From NCBI GenBank assembly GCA_963082975.1, contig OY720350.1:1821001-1885000 (forward strand): 64,000 nucleotides of DNA. Reading direction: 5' to 3'. The notes under the pieces are model-generated. The model ran no database searches, had not been told where the DNA came from, and was given only the letters and a program-made list of their open reading frames with translations. Below, piece after piece: positions 51,801-63,905 of this stretch (the stretch's first letter is position 1; each line of letters begins with the position of its first letter). The position numbers and the translations under genes were made by a program. This DNA is from Labia minor. Lineage: Eukaryota; Arthropoda; Insecta; Dermaptera; Spongiphoridae.

Positions 51801-54068
51801 GGGCGGTCCGCACCGGGCGGCATTTTTTATATTTCGTTATAGTTGTAAAAAGCAACTTATTAATTTCATATTTATTTTTTTTTCTTTCTTGAATAATAAA
51901 TGATTATTATAAGATTACTATTTGATTTATATAAATTATGATTAACTATATGATTTCGAATATTATTTCTCGGTGTATATAAATGCATTTTAGTGTAAAT
52001 TTTGAATTCTAATTCCAAGAACAGGATAATAATTTTATTTTATTGTATTCATTAAAATTCGTTGAATTCGTAAACGCATATTTAATATTTTGTTTGGCAA
52101 AATTATCTTTGTTCTACAATGAGTCAATTAAGACTACAAAATCTTGCAATATTGTCAATAGAACAAGAAATTACAAATAATATAAATTGTGAGAGCATTA
52201 TACACGATTTTTCTAGTATGAAAGCTAGAAGAGTAAATATTTTATATAAATATGTTTACGAGTGCATACAAATATGTGTAAAAAATTTACTCTCTGTGTA
52301 TTAATTAATATTGATTAAATAACTTAATAATTTATTTATGTGTATTAATTTATAAAAACCACTATTTGATTGACTTATAATAGAAAGGGCGGCAAAAGTT
52401 CTAGGTACGCCACTGATATATAAATATATATATTTCATATTTTTAAATTAATACAAGTATGACCAAAACGTAAGGTGACTTTTATTTAGTGAGACAAACT
52501 ATGACACTAAAGCGATTTAGAAAATTTTGGGACAGTATTTAACAGTAACTTAACAAATCAGCTTTCCACTACAGCACATGGAAACAGGCATCTCATCAAG
52601 ACAAAAGAAGAAGAAAAAGAAGTTTATCCTTAGGTACAACATTATCTTAAAAGCTTCATACTCTTGTGTGTTTTGTGTATAGTAAATAAAATAAAAGTCC
52701 CATTTGGAAGGAGTAAACAGGCAACATAATTTATAAATATAATCAGTGTGACCTTCCATTGTGCCGTGTAGGGTGTTTTTGGAATATCACCAGGAGGGAA
52801 ATGTTTAAGGAACTTTTGTTTTTAAGTTGGTATGATTGCCCTTGAAATTTCATATGGTTTCGATAGTCAGGTTAGAATTTATAGTGTCTTGTAAAAGTTG
52901 TGGCGATTTTTTAAAATAGAACAATTAATCAAGCAAAGAAATTGTTATACCTATCTATGAAACTATAACAAAAAAATATTTACAAGTGGTACAGAGTTTT
53001 TAGTAAAGGTAGACTTTTTTCGCAAAAAATTAAACAAATACCATTTCATATACCCCATATTCACCAGATATCAATGATATTGAAGAAACCACTTGGTGCA
53101 TCTCGTTTTGAGCCAAAGAAGCCATTCAAGAGTCAGTCGCTGGCTGCTTTGAAGGAAATACCAAAAGTCGAGTATAAAAACTGTTTCGAAGACTGGAAAA
53201 AACATTAAAAATCGTGTATTACAGTGTGAGGAGATTATTTTGAATAAGACAAACTAAATTTGGATGAATAATTTAAAAAGTCAGTCATTTTACTTTTTGA
53301 TCATAATAAATAAATCTTTATATTTTTATTAAATAAATAAAAGGCATGTATACAGAATTTCCCATGTCAGTTATACAAAATTTTCTAAATCAGTATGAAT
53401 TATAATGAAAATATACCAGTGGATTCCTTGTTTCAATTTTCTCCATTACAGGCTGTTTCTCCAATTGGGGGTTAGACGAACAGGTGATTTACTCTTCTCC
53501 ACAAAAAATTAAATCATGAAACATTAACCACATTACAGAGAGATCAGGGTTAGTAAAATGAGGGAATACGTGAGAGAGAGATGGGAGAGGAGAGAGGGAT
53601 TGGAGGGTTGTGTGGCTCAGAATAGGGATAGTTGGAGGAGTGTGGTTGCTGCGGCCAAGAACTTTCGAGTTCCGTAGAGCCACAGAGAGATAGAAAGATA
53701 GACTCCTTGTTTAATTCCGAGACCCAAATATTCTTATTCCTGGACACTTTCAGAATGAAAGTAATCCAATTTATATTAATTATAATTATTAATTGTATAT
53801 TATATGTGAAAATTATTATATGATTCATTATGCATTATTTTTATTATAATTTTTTCTAATACATCATCATAAATATTTAGATTGCAAATGCGGATGAATT
53901 TTTAAAAAGTTCTTCGAGTGAGGGTGAAGAAGAAGAAGAAGAAGAAGATAATGTTGAAGATAAAAATGATAAAATTCCTTCTTCATCAATAGCTCTTATT
54001 GATTTATGGCAACGTTACCATCTTGGTAAATGGATTCTTGGTTATATTATACGTAATACTGGCAATCG
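48872..54068 (+). CDS. Unrecognised protein gene, at least six exons, 3' end unresolved
   Basis: A very AT-rich coding sequence with consistent splice sites. Exons: 48872-48956 (start 'MEENLSDLITEEYLNKITAY'), 49229-49434, one beginning at 49484 (end uncertain), 51075-51266, 51350-51574, 53881-54068, the last ending at CG|GTAAGT. Phases agree across every junction except the unresolved donor of exon 3, which runs into a (TTA)8 Leu tract and then transposon-like DNA; TCG|GTCGGT near 49645 is one in-phase option. Features: Lys/Asn-rich, a helical segment around 'LKIKKAENEICTQRKIIL', an acidic tract 'EGEEEEEEED', and 'WQRYHLGKWILGYIIRNTGN' at the end of the last exon seen. There is no signal peptide or known domain. 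It could be a fast-evolving regulatory or repair protein; function unknown. Confidence 0.7.
49753..49899. repeat. Near-perfect foldback repeat
   Basis: TTTATAAGGGAATTTTGTAA and the following bases up to about 49806 (54 bp) are mirrored in reverse complement at about 49846-49899, with a short AT-rich centre that includes two TAAATTTATTCAAAAAAATA units in tandem. It lies in the third intron of the unrecognised gene. Confidence 0.9.
50190..50600 (-). mobile_element. Tc1/mariner-type transposase remnant (weak)
   Basis: The minus-strand frame 50591-50373 reads 'LLFSPDESVLG' and 'KFGGMIMYH', resembling the FSDES and GG.VMVWG blocks of Tc1-like transposases, and a later frame near 50240 gives 'PDNNAPMA', like QQDNAP. 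Order and spacing agree with the family, but similarity is low and stops intervene. Confidence 0.45.
51778..52415 (+). mobile_element. hAT element, internally deleted, with C-terminal domain remnant
   Basis: Ends CAGTGGCGTACCTA and TAGGTACGCCACTG are perfect inverted repeats of hAT type. The plus frame 52119-52304 reads 'RLQNLAILSIEQEITNNINC', the end of the hAT dimerisation domain (LA.LSIE...). The target duplication cannot be read because the flanks are (TA)n. The element sits in the intron before the exon at 53881. Confidence 0.88.
52970..53265 (+). mobile_element. Mariner C-terminal fragment
   Basis: Plus strand, around 53140-53255: 'LAALKEIPKVEYKNCFEDWK' followed by a stop, 'KSCITV' and 'GDYFE', the last 45 residues of a mariner transposase. 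Upstream, 53055-53075 keeps 'PYSPDI'. Stops and frame changes make it inactive. Same intron as the hAT element. Confidence 0.75.
53555..53692 (+). mobile_element. LINE-A C-terminal tail fragment
   Basis: GTGAGAGAGAGATGGGAGAGG through GCCAAGAACTTTCGAGTTCCG encodes, in one frame, 'RDSWRSVVAAAKNFRVP', equivalent to the LINE-A tail at 2979-3023. It ends without the hairpin tail. Confidence 0.7.
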
Positions 54069-57000
54069 GTAAGTGAAGTGTTCATTTATTTAATTATTTC
54101 TATAGTTTATATCCCAAGTTTATCTCTAATACACATAAATGTTTTTTTAAGCAATTATTTCTTTAAATAATTATAATTTTATGAATTCATTTTTGGTTTT
54201 GCCACTTTTTTGTCAAAAAACTTTATTTCATTTTGCATTAAAGTTACCATAATCATAAAATTCGACTTTCACCCATCTTTTATTCCTTACTAATAGACAT
54301 TTAAAGTAATAAATTTCAAGAATATATATAAATTAAGAAATTAAGACATTAAAAATTATACTAGGATGGATCAAACCTCGTCAAGTTCTTTTAATTTATA
54401 ATTTAATAAAAACTATAAAAGAAAGCCATAATTAATTAAATAATAATAACTACCAGAATAGGTTATTCAATAATTTATTTAATTATTTTTTATTTTCTAA
54501 TAAAAAAATTATGCCTTTTAATTTGTTATTTAAAATGAACGGCTTATTTATTTATATTATACAACTGTTTAGATAAATAATAAGCGTATACAATATTAAA
54601 TATTTATTTATAATTTTTTAGCGCAACACATCTACATTTTATAAGTTTTAGGCCTATTTTGTGAATTTTTTTAAAATTTCAATTAACATGTAAATACTAA
54701 AATTATACATATCATTTGCATTAAGAATTTATAGGCACTTACCAGCAGTTAAATTATTTTTTTATTTATTAATTTTTTTTATTTTTTTATATAAATTCAA
54801 CTGGCAAAGTATTATAATTATCATATGAAAAGAATAACATGAAATAAAAATAAAAGATATTAAAGTATTTACATAATATTTTAAGTTATATAAATTAATT
54901 TTAAAGATAATATAGATTATGAATAATTTAATTAGCTTTAATTAATTAGTTATTTTAATTAATATTCTTGTAGGTAAGTATTTATTATTGATATTTTTTT
55001 TTAATGTCATTTACGTGGTTTTTTTAATCCTTTAGTCTTTTGAAAAAATTAAAAAATAGTATAACCTGCATATAACATGGCACCAAGTCAGTGAATGATT
55101 CTTATAAATTCTCTATTCTTTATTATTATTATTATTATTATTATTAAGTAATTTAATAAGTATTTAACAATTTAAAACTATTTTTAATAGAGAAATTTTT
55201 TGAGATTATTCCTCATAATAATATATTATATTATATTTATATACATATATTATATAATATACTATATAATTTAAATTTTACACATATATTTAGTACATAG
55301 GTCGTATATGCTTGGCTGTGAGTGTGATTTTGTAATTTCATATTTCCAAAAAATTAATAAATAAAATATACAAGCCACAATATTCTCCTTTCTCTTTTAT
55401 TTTCATTCTTATTTATGCGTTTTTATTAATATTAATAATTAATAAATATTATACATTTAGCATCATTTAAAATAATAATAATAATAATACTTTGCCAGCA
55501 ATATATAATATAATTTAATCTACAATTAATGATTATTTACTTATTTATTTATTTGTGAAACTTTGTTTAAATTATTCTTATAATTAATATTCATATAAAT
55601 ATGTTGATTTTGAAGATATTTATTATCTTATATAATAAGATAATAAGAAAATAATTTAATAACATATCATTAAGATGTATATACCTACATATAATATATA
55701 TAATATATATATATATTAATAAAAAGTAGATAATTAAGAACACAACATATTTCTCGCAATTTGTTTTGGGGTTTTAAGGAGTAACCATTTTTACTTAACA
55801 ATATCTATCTATCTATATTTAGATAAAGATATAGATAGATAGATAGATATATAAGACTCTTCAGTGGTTTAGTGGTTAGTACTATAGTTTATAACTCTGA
55901 AGACTCGAGTTTGGGCCTAGAGATATATAGTGAGTTTTAAGTGAAAAGTGAAAATGGAAAAAAAAAAGGGAAGATATATATAAAATTAATGTTTTCCATT
56001 TTCTTTGGCGTTCATTCCTCCTCTATCAGTACAGGCCTATAAGATAAACGATCTTTGTACTGAATTAAGAAAGTAAACATAAATCATAACTTTTTGAACA
56101 AAAACAACAAACCTATATATAATTTATTAGCATTTGCATATATATATATATATTCATATTTTTTCATAAATATATTTTTTGTTGTTTTTATTTGAAAGGA
56201 CGGATCACTAAATTTTCTTTATACTAAAAATTATTTTTATTATAATATATATTTATTTACCTCTCTCTATATATATAATTAATGTTGGAAGAATATTAAT
56301 TTTTAACTTTAATTCTATCACCTTTGTGTGAATTCTAAATTTAATTTATCAAATTCAAATTGAATTCTAAAAGTGAAAAGCAGAATTATTTATTTATTAG
56401 TATTGGATAAATTTTAAAAATGTTGTTCTAATAAAGTGTACATTTGTTAAATTTTTTTATATAATATATATAATGTATATTTTCATAGATAAGTGGATTT
56501 TGAGGAGGAATGTGTGAGAGATTATTTTATTAATATAATTCATTGAAAGTGATTAATTAAACAAATAAATCGTTTTAAATCATTAATCACATTAATGATG
56601 TTTATTAAATTATTTACCAAATTATCTTTTTCTTTTTTATAAAAAACAAAAACAAAAGACAATCCCTCCATATACTAATAACTTTTAATTTTATTATTTG
56701 TATTAATATTTAATTATTTTTAATTAATTTAATACGGTAAGATAACAAAATATAAAATATTTATATAATGATATTTATTTATTTATTATACTTATTTTAT
56801 TATTATCTTTACTAAATTTTCTTTATTCATTATATTTATTACTCATTTATTCATTCATTAAAATGTAATTTTTAAAATATTATTTTCTAATTAATTAATA
56901 TTTATGAAAATAATAAAATTCACTAAACTATATATATATATAATATAAATATTTATATTGTATTATTGGTGTTCCCCCATTTTCACTTTTCCCCTCTGTC

Positions 57001-57180
57001 CATACGAAAAAATACATTTTTAGTCTTCTATATATTTAATAAATACACTATAAATAAATAATTCTGTTATTGTACAATATATTTACTAAATATTAATATA
57101 TTTAATTGGTGTGGGTTGGGCGGGAGTTGACAGACATTCTTTAAACAAATATTATTAATACCAATCATATTCTATATTAT
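54069..57180. other. Very AT-rich DNA after the last traced exon
   Basis: Mostly A/T with (TA)n and (ATT)n runs. It should contain either the next exon of the gene at 48872 or its 3' end. CGCAACACATCTACATTTT after a 3' splice-like site at about 54621 is one weak candidate that keeps the frame briefly. Confidence 0.4.
55853..55925 (+). repeat. tRNA-like sequence, probable SINE head or pseudogene
   Basis: TCAGTGGTTTAGTGGTTAGTAC resembles a tRNA A-box region and GAGTTTGGGCCTAGA, about 35 bases later, resembles a B-box arm. The acceptor and anticodon stems do not pair well, so it is not called a functional tRNA. Confidence 0.35.
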
Positions 57181-57237
57181 TAATTTCTAAAAAAAAAAAA
57201 CAAATCAACATTTTTTGTTTCTTAATTTACTTTCAGT

Positions 57238-57311
57238 CTGATGATTGTAATATAGAATCATTAATTAATAATATAGTACCTTTATATGTTAGATGTGAAT
57301 ATATTGAATAG
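57238..57311 (+). other. Candidate terminal exon of the unrecognised gene (weak)
   Basis: After a good pyrimidine tract and TTTCAG, an open frame reads 'SDDCNIESLINNIVPLYVRC' and stops at TAG. Its phase does not join the exon ending at 54068 directly, so at least one intermediate exon would be required. Confidence 0.3.
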
Positions 57312-57682
57312 AAATACACATATTTATAAGTAGGAATGAATGAAAATTAATTAATAACGTATTTTATTTAAAAATCATTAAAAGTCCTTTGAGCAAAGAT
57401 TAAACTTGAATTTATTCTAATTATTCTATTTATTTCTTCCCTTAACCAATTATTATTCTTAGTGTGATGTGATGCTATCTATTAAAAAAATACATTCACT
57501 ACAATAATTATGTTGCTTATCAAGTTCTTAACTATGTTTATTAATTTTAACAAATTAAACATAATAAAATGAATAATTCTCATTCATCACTATTATGACA
57601 TGATTGAATGATGAAAAAAAAAAAAAAAAATTATATTTTATAGAGTAGTGTCTGACTGAAAGTTTGACTTAATCATTTAAAC

Positions 57683-58043
57683 CAGGGGTCGGTAACCTCC
57701 GGTTCGCCACTTGTCTAATTAGTAAATTATAAAATTATAAAATTCGTTAAAGCACTTCCCAACGTTCACATTGAAATTTGAAAACCCATATCACATTTAT
57801 AAATTAATAATAATTTATAATTTTTTATATATATATATATATATAAATTATACTTCGATATTAATTTAAAAAAAAAATGTTATTTATGTGCATTTTAGTT
57901 ATAATTCTATTAAATTATATTAATATTGTCAATATTTTAAATATTTAATCGCAATCTATAATAATATATTTGCATAAATTTTTACTCAAAATTTTATTGC
58001 TTTTAATTTTGGCCACAATTACAAAAAGATTGCCGACCCCCTG
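57683..58043. mobile_element. hAT-type MITE
   Basis: Ends CAGGGGTCGGTAACC and GATTGCCGACCCCCTG are inverted repeats of the common hAT CAGGGGTCGGCAA type. No exact target duplication is visible, unlike the other copies. Interior AT-rich and non-coding. Confidence 0.75.
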
Positions 58044-58927
58044 ACACACAATTTAGGACATATGATGTCATTATATCTACTGACTGACGAAAGGTAATAT
58101 ACCTATAGAAAGTCCATTTCACATTGCCATCACAATAAAAGGAATATTCATTCATTGAAATATAATTCAATTTCATTTATTAAAATTTCAATTCATAAAT
58201 CAAAAACTTTCTAAAGCATTCCTCCTCTATATTCATATATTCATACTATATTAAATCTTTTTATTATTATTATTATTATTATTATTAATTTTAATTATTT
58301 AATTTCATAATTAAAATGCAATATTTCATTTTAACAGAACCTTTCAACTCTTCATTCCTAGAATAAATTAGTATAGAGAAAAAAATAAAAAAAGTTTTAT
58401 AATTATTCATATCTTCTATACTTCTCTCCACTCTTTCTCTTCCCCTACCCCCACCCCCACCCCACATACACACACTTTTTTTCATTCATACCATAAGTTT
58501 TTTCTTTATTATTATTATTATTATTATTATTATTTATTATAGCATTAATTAATTAATTATTTTTTTTATTTCGTTTTTCTATTTTTATCAAAAACATTCC
58601 ATTATTTTTACATTTACATTTGTGTCTCACTCATAAATATATTAATTTATTATTATAAATATACCTATGTATCTCTTATAAAGTCTTTTTTATAATTTTT
58701 TTTTAACATTGTTAAAATATTCATTAATATTTATTGCTTTAATTCATTGGATTATTGGATAATTATTATTAATATTTTTTAGCGGAATGTTTTTGTTTTT
58801 GCTTGAGCAAGCCAATTGAGATAATAACAATTTTTTTTCTTATTACCTAAGTATTTAAGTAAATTTCTCAACATTTTTTTTATATACAATATATTTATAT
58901 GCATATTTTGGAATGAATTTAAAATTA

Positions 58928-58965
<38 letters not shown>

Positions 58966-59117
58966 AATTTTTTTTCATTAAGTTTAAATATGGAGGGTTT
59001 TTTTTTTTATTTATAAATAAGTTGACGACATTATGATGTCCACTTTGTATTAAAATTATAATATATTAGTTTGTCTATATGTCATTGTGTTCTTTGTTCA
59101 TTAGTGTCCTATGTAGG

Positions 59118-59148
<31 letters not shown>

Positions 59149-59154
59149 CAAGTG
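58044..59154. other. AT-rich 3' flank of the sulfotransferase gene
   Basis: Presumably includes the 3' UTR of the minus-strand gene. (ATT)n at 58262-58287 and 58509-58535, (AT)n at 58930-58962, CCCCAC run at 58445-58463 and (TG)n at 59129-59148. No genes found. Confidence 0.5.
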
Positions 59155-60818
59155 TTATGTATATAGTGGTGCAACAGGCCCTGAACTTGTATCGCCATTT
59201 TTATCAAGAAAACCATCCAATGTATATCCAAAAAGGTCGAAATCATACCTGAAAGTAAATTAATTTTAGAAATAATGGAATTAATATTAACGAATAGAGA
59301 GAGAGAGAGAGATAGAAAGAGGCAACTTCTTCATTTTGAAGGAGAGAATAGAATAAATGTTAATATTGTGTAATTTCTACTGTAATAATTTATTCATTGC
59401 CATTATCAAAAATACTTTGATTAAAATAGAAGATGAAGAGGGAATGAAAATGGGAATGCGGGACAAGACTTAATCCTTCAAAATTATAATAATATTTTAC
59501 AACTGTTGTTGATTTTAAAATTATTGTAAAAAAGGATATTTAGAAAAGTTCTTTTGTTTTTGTAAGGGCGTTTAGTACATTAGTTCAACACATCATAAAA
59601 CCTCCTCAATCTCATTACCCTAAATAGTTTGGAAACAACCTCCGCCATTCCCCCCCCCCTCATCATTTTTTGACACTCAACTACACATAAAAATCGTCTC
59701 CTTGTTAAAGCAATTATTAAATATATTATAAAGGTGCTTGAATAAGTTCTCGCTGTTTTTTTTATGAAAATCAATGCTTGATTTACACAATGTGGTGCAC
59801 AACACGTCACTCAAAGTACAGCCCATCACAAGACACTACTTTTTCCCATCCCTCCAATTCTTCGTCTTTAAACTTTTTCGGTGCGCCAGAACGTTCTTTA
59901 TCTTGAAGATCAAAATCGTCATTCTTGAACCGTCGAAACCAGGGTCTGCAAGTCGTTTCCGACAGAGCATGTTCCTCATACGTCTCAACAAGAAATCGGT
60001 GTGCTTCAGCTGCTGATTTCTTCTGTATAAAATAATGCTATAGAATTCCCCGCAAATACTCTTTTCGTGGCACAAAACTCGACATCTTTAAGCACTCAGA
60101 ACAAAATGTGGTTGACACTGTGGCCAACAGAAACACACTGGCCACTGGCGTTCACAAGAATACGAACAGTATTTCCTGGAAATGCGTTCGTTTCAGAAAT
60201 ATCATCGACTTATATTACTGGAAACGCCATCTGTTAGAAAACAGCGAGAACTTATTCACAAGCACCTTATATAATATTTTAATTTAACTGTCTCACATCA
60301 AGTAGCCCGCTTAAAAAGTTGAGGATACCAACAATAAAATGATATTGTACTAATAAATATGTTTGGAGGGCCGTACAAATTGGATACCTTTTCTATTCAT
60401 TTATTAAAATTTCATTTCATTGCTGCCACAAACAAAAAAACAACTAAAAGTAAGTTATTACATGTCAGAAACTCTACTCAGCCTCGCAAACTTAGATGGC
60501 GAATTTAAGGTAAAAAAATTCTAAAAAAAATCTTATAATTTCAATATCATTGCTAAAAATTTTCTATCGACTTTCAAACACCACTTTATAAATAATTTAT
60601 TTAAAAATATTTATCTTAAAGAAAAAAAATATTCTTCTGATAAAAACGTTCATATAAAAACATAAACATTCTTTTTAATATTGTTCATTAAAAAATTATT
60701 ATTATATCATAAAATATTATTCAAGCAAGAACTATTCTTAGTAATTTAAAGAATCAATTTTAAAAAAAATTAAATACTTCTACCCCATAGGATGATATCT
60801 ATACTTTACATATGAAAT

Positions 60819-60869
<51 letters not shown>

Positions 60870-62042
60870 TAATATATTCAAATCTTAATATTAGCAATAT
60901 GAGTAATGAGAGAGAGAGAGAGAGAGAGAAACTTTCAAAAAAATTATATTATATTTATTATAAATAATAAATTTAAAAAAATAAAAGATTTTCTTTGATA
61001 TTCAGATGAAAAAAAAAATATACTACGATTACCATTTTATATAATATATTTATATATATATATATATTACCTACCTATAAATATAATAAAGTTGAATAAT
61101 CTGCGTTCGTGTCAATTGAGAGAAATATTCATGAATCAGTTCTCCAGTTGTCCGACCTTTTCCAGGATTTTTCCATTGTGGTGTTATTACACCTTGCAAT
61201 CCTGCACGTTCCAAAAGATATTCTTGATCTTTCTATTTTTTTTTTTTTTTTTTTAAATCAAAATAAAAACACACCCACACACACATATAAATTAAATTAT
61301 AACAAATGTGAATATATACATATGTATATGGAATTAAAAATATAACCAAACGTACGTTGAGTGTTTCAAATTTAAGTATAACATCAAAATGGACTTGGCA
61401 TGGGGTGCAAAATTCCGTAACAGGCGCCCAATGCATGTCAAATGTACGTCCTTCATTATGTTGATCAATTAGATAAGCGACAAATTCAGCAAATGTTGGA
61501 CAACGTTTCATTCTCTTAGGTATTCGTCGAATTCCACTAACAACCTTTAACATTAAATTAAGAAGCAAACCAAATAAGAATTCCTCACTGTTTCTAATTT
61601 AGAAATTTAAATTTATCTTTATCTCGTACGAATCCAAAAGTAAAATTTGTATAATTATAAAAGTATCTACATATATACTTGCTACTAGTAGTACATAATA
61701 TATTTAAATAATTTTTTAAATGAAAAGTGTGAGGGAATAATTATGCATGATAAAATAAAAAATAAAAATAAAAAAATACCTTATTCTCTTGTTTGGACGG
61801 TGTTTTGTTTGCATTCTGTGTAATTGTTCCACGATATTTTAAGACAATCTCATTTCCAAGTCGTTGATGATAAGTATGTGGCAAAGAGTATTCCAATTTG
61901 TCTCGATAAGCGCTTAATAAACGCTCAAATGGATGACGCACTATTAAAAATGAGACAGACTCATTGATTGCACGTTCCAATTCACGTACAGTCGGCCTAG
62001 GATATCTAAACAAACAAACAAACAACATTAACACGTATTCTT

Positions 62043-62073
<31 letters not shown>

Positions 62074-63399
62074 GTAGTAGTAGTAGTAGTAGTAGTAGTA
62101 GAATTATAAGACTGTGTGAAATAAATAAATTAATTTAAAATATTACAAATAAATAAAGTAAAATGTAGAAAATAAGAGGAAAATAGTGTTAGTGGGTTAA
62201 AATATTATAAAGAAGATATGTTAGATATAAGAAAATGTGTATAAATTGGTAGAATAATCAGGAAATAAATGACTAATTAATATGTATTAGAAGAAAAGAA
62301 TAAGGGATTGAGTTAAAATAAAGTTTATTAATAAAAATCATCATCAGAATCTCGAGAGTTGATTGTAATGTTCTTTTGTAGGGAAACATATCAACAAGTT
62401 TTGTCTCGCTAGTGGCAGTTGCGTTAAAAATGAAAACCTTTTCACTGGACATGACCGTGTTAAGTGTAACATAAATTTTCATTGGAAGATCCAAGTTTAA
62501 TAAAATTTTCATGTCTACAATTTATGAGTGGTATAAATGTTTTGTTCAAAATAAAATTATCAGTTAATCCAAGAATATCTGAATGATAGGTACATAGTAA
62601 TAGTAGTAGTAGTTTTGTCAATAAGCTATATCTACGAAATCCATTTGCAAGTTTGGTGTATGATAATAAAATGTGGAAGAATTTTACAAGCAATATAAAA
62701 GACAGACATACAAAACATACAAATATTTCTTGGACAACTTTTTCACTTAACACACATAATTGTAGAATTTAAGATTTATGATGAAAATTTACATCAAACA
62801 TTGCATAAAACACATCAGGATAGTGTATATCTGCATATCCATTGTCGATACCACAAGACAAGATAAAAAGATGTCGTCCTACAATGCTATACCAAGATTT
62901 GGTAATACATTAATTAATTACCATTGTAATATGTGCAAAATAATCAACGATTTAATTCGAAGTATAAGAAAACAACACTAAAATCAAATCATTGTTCTTT
63001 TTAATGTGAAAGTGGAAGTGGTGCCCTTTTTTTCCCCCTATTATTATATTATTATGAAATTGAGAGTGAGTGACGATTGAATTTTGGCTAGATTATTAAT
63101 TAAGGGTGTGTGTGTGTGTGTAGATTGGTGTAAGGGGGGGGGGTTAAGGGAGGAAAGTGAAAGATTAGTTTTTATGATGGATAAGGATGGATGGATGGAT
63201 GGATTTATAATAATATATCACAATCGCTTACCTCTTTCTGGCAAGTGCCAATTGCACCAATTTGCTATTCTGTAGCAGTTTCGGACTATAACCAGCCATT
63301 AAATTAAAATTGTACATCCATGATGTACTTGCCGCTTTGAATACATTACACCATACTAAATGATATTTATAACTTACAAGAAATTCCCATGGATTGGGC
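59155..63399 (-). CDS. Carbohydrate sulfotransferase (sulfotransferase family 2), 5' end outside window
   Basis: Transfers sulfate from PAPS to glycans in the Golgi; family 2 enzymes of the HNK-1/chondroitin/dermatan 4-O-sulfotransferase type. Exons: 63399-63232, 62005-61780, 61544-61356, 61232-61075, 59248-59155; all GT-AG with matching phases, about 277 codons plus stop TAA at 59157-59155. The 5'-phosphosulfate loop is 'VFKAASTSW' in the first visible exon, and the 3'-phosphate site is 'LIVRHPFERLLSAYRDKLEY' in the second. 'HWAPVTEFCTPCQVHFDVIL' has the conserved HW.P and Cys pattern, and 'RYDFDLFGY' marks the C-terminus. The N-terminal cytosolic tail, membrane anchor and stem must lie beyond 63399 on the right. 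Intron 4 (59249-61074) carries a mariner MITE. The exact acceptor sugar cannot be told. Confidence 0.92.
59731..60268 (-). mobile_element. Internally deleted mariner, N-terminus fused in frame to C-terminus
   Basis: Ends AAGGTGCTTG(AA)TAAGTTCTCGCTG and the matching right end form an inverted repeat of about 28 bp. The minus-strand frame starts at ATG 60085 ('MSSFVPRKEY') and continues through 'KKSAAEAHRFLVETYEEHAL' and 'WFRRFKNDDFDL'. It then passes without a frameshift into the transposase end 'GWEKVVSCDGLYFE' and a TGA at 59810-59808. A single TAG (codon 16) interrupts it. The entire DDE catalytic core is deleted. Lies in sulfotransferase intron 4. Confidence 0.88.
60822..60929. repeat. (AT)n and (GA)n microsatellites
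   Basis: (AT)n at 60822-60865 and (AG)n at 60908-60929, in sulfotransferase intron 4. Confidence 0.95.
62038..62101. repeat. Compound (TTC)n(TAG)n microsatellite
   Basis: About twelve TTC units run directly into about ten TAG units, in sulfotransferase intron 1 of the visible part. Confidence 0.95.
62102..63231. other. Sulfotransferase intron, nothing else recognised
   Basis: AT-rich with short GTGT and GGAT runs near 63105-63121 and 63186-63204. Open frames at 62273-62981 show no similarity to known families and no splice continuity. Confidence 0.5.
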
Positions 63400-63559
63400 C
63401 TACAAAAAGAAAGCAAATCAAATAAATTGCAACTTATTTAAACTAAAATTAAATTTACAGATATAAAACCTATTATTTTCCTATTATGAAACATCAACAT
63501 TCCTTTAAACATCCATCGCATTGGTTTATAAATCGATCATTTCCCTCCCACAAATAGGT

Positions 63560-63905
63560 TTCTCGCTAGTCTTTCTTCTCCCACTTATCGCAATCTGCTC
63601 GATTTTATGACACTAACTCTGTCTGTCATACATTTCCTCATTATGCAACTTTCGTCATTTCCCCGGTGACCTCATCATTTTTTTGACCCTTAAATACTGC
63701 GAATAATCCTATTTTCAAATAATCTAAAATACACCTTCGCGTCCACGCCTCACACACACCCATACAATACAACAACCGATAAAATAATTGTTTTATACAT
63801 TTTAATTTTTAATATCCTTGTGTTGTTTATAATAATTTTGATGAAATAAGCCTCTTCTGTACTTCATGATATAACAAACGTTATCCAATTTCAATTCTTA
63901 ATCTT
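63560..63905 (-). mobile_element. LINE-A relic (minus strand)
   Basis: On the minus strand, 63850-63600 carries a post-RT stretch like 'KMYKTIILSVV' and a later 'FRLFENRIIRSI' with frameshifts, equivalent to 2792-2940 of the first LINE-A copy. The tail is decayed and the hairpin end is absent. Confidence 0.6.

Noticed and set aside
55853..55925. Functional tRNA gene
   Set aside because: Acceptor and anticodon stems do not form, so only a tRNA-like relic is claimed.
62273..62981. Several 67-97-codon frames in the sulfotransferase intron
   Set aside because: No family resemblance, no splice continuity with neighbouring exons, and composition like the surrounding intron.
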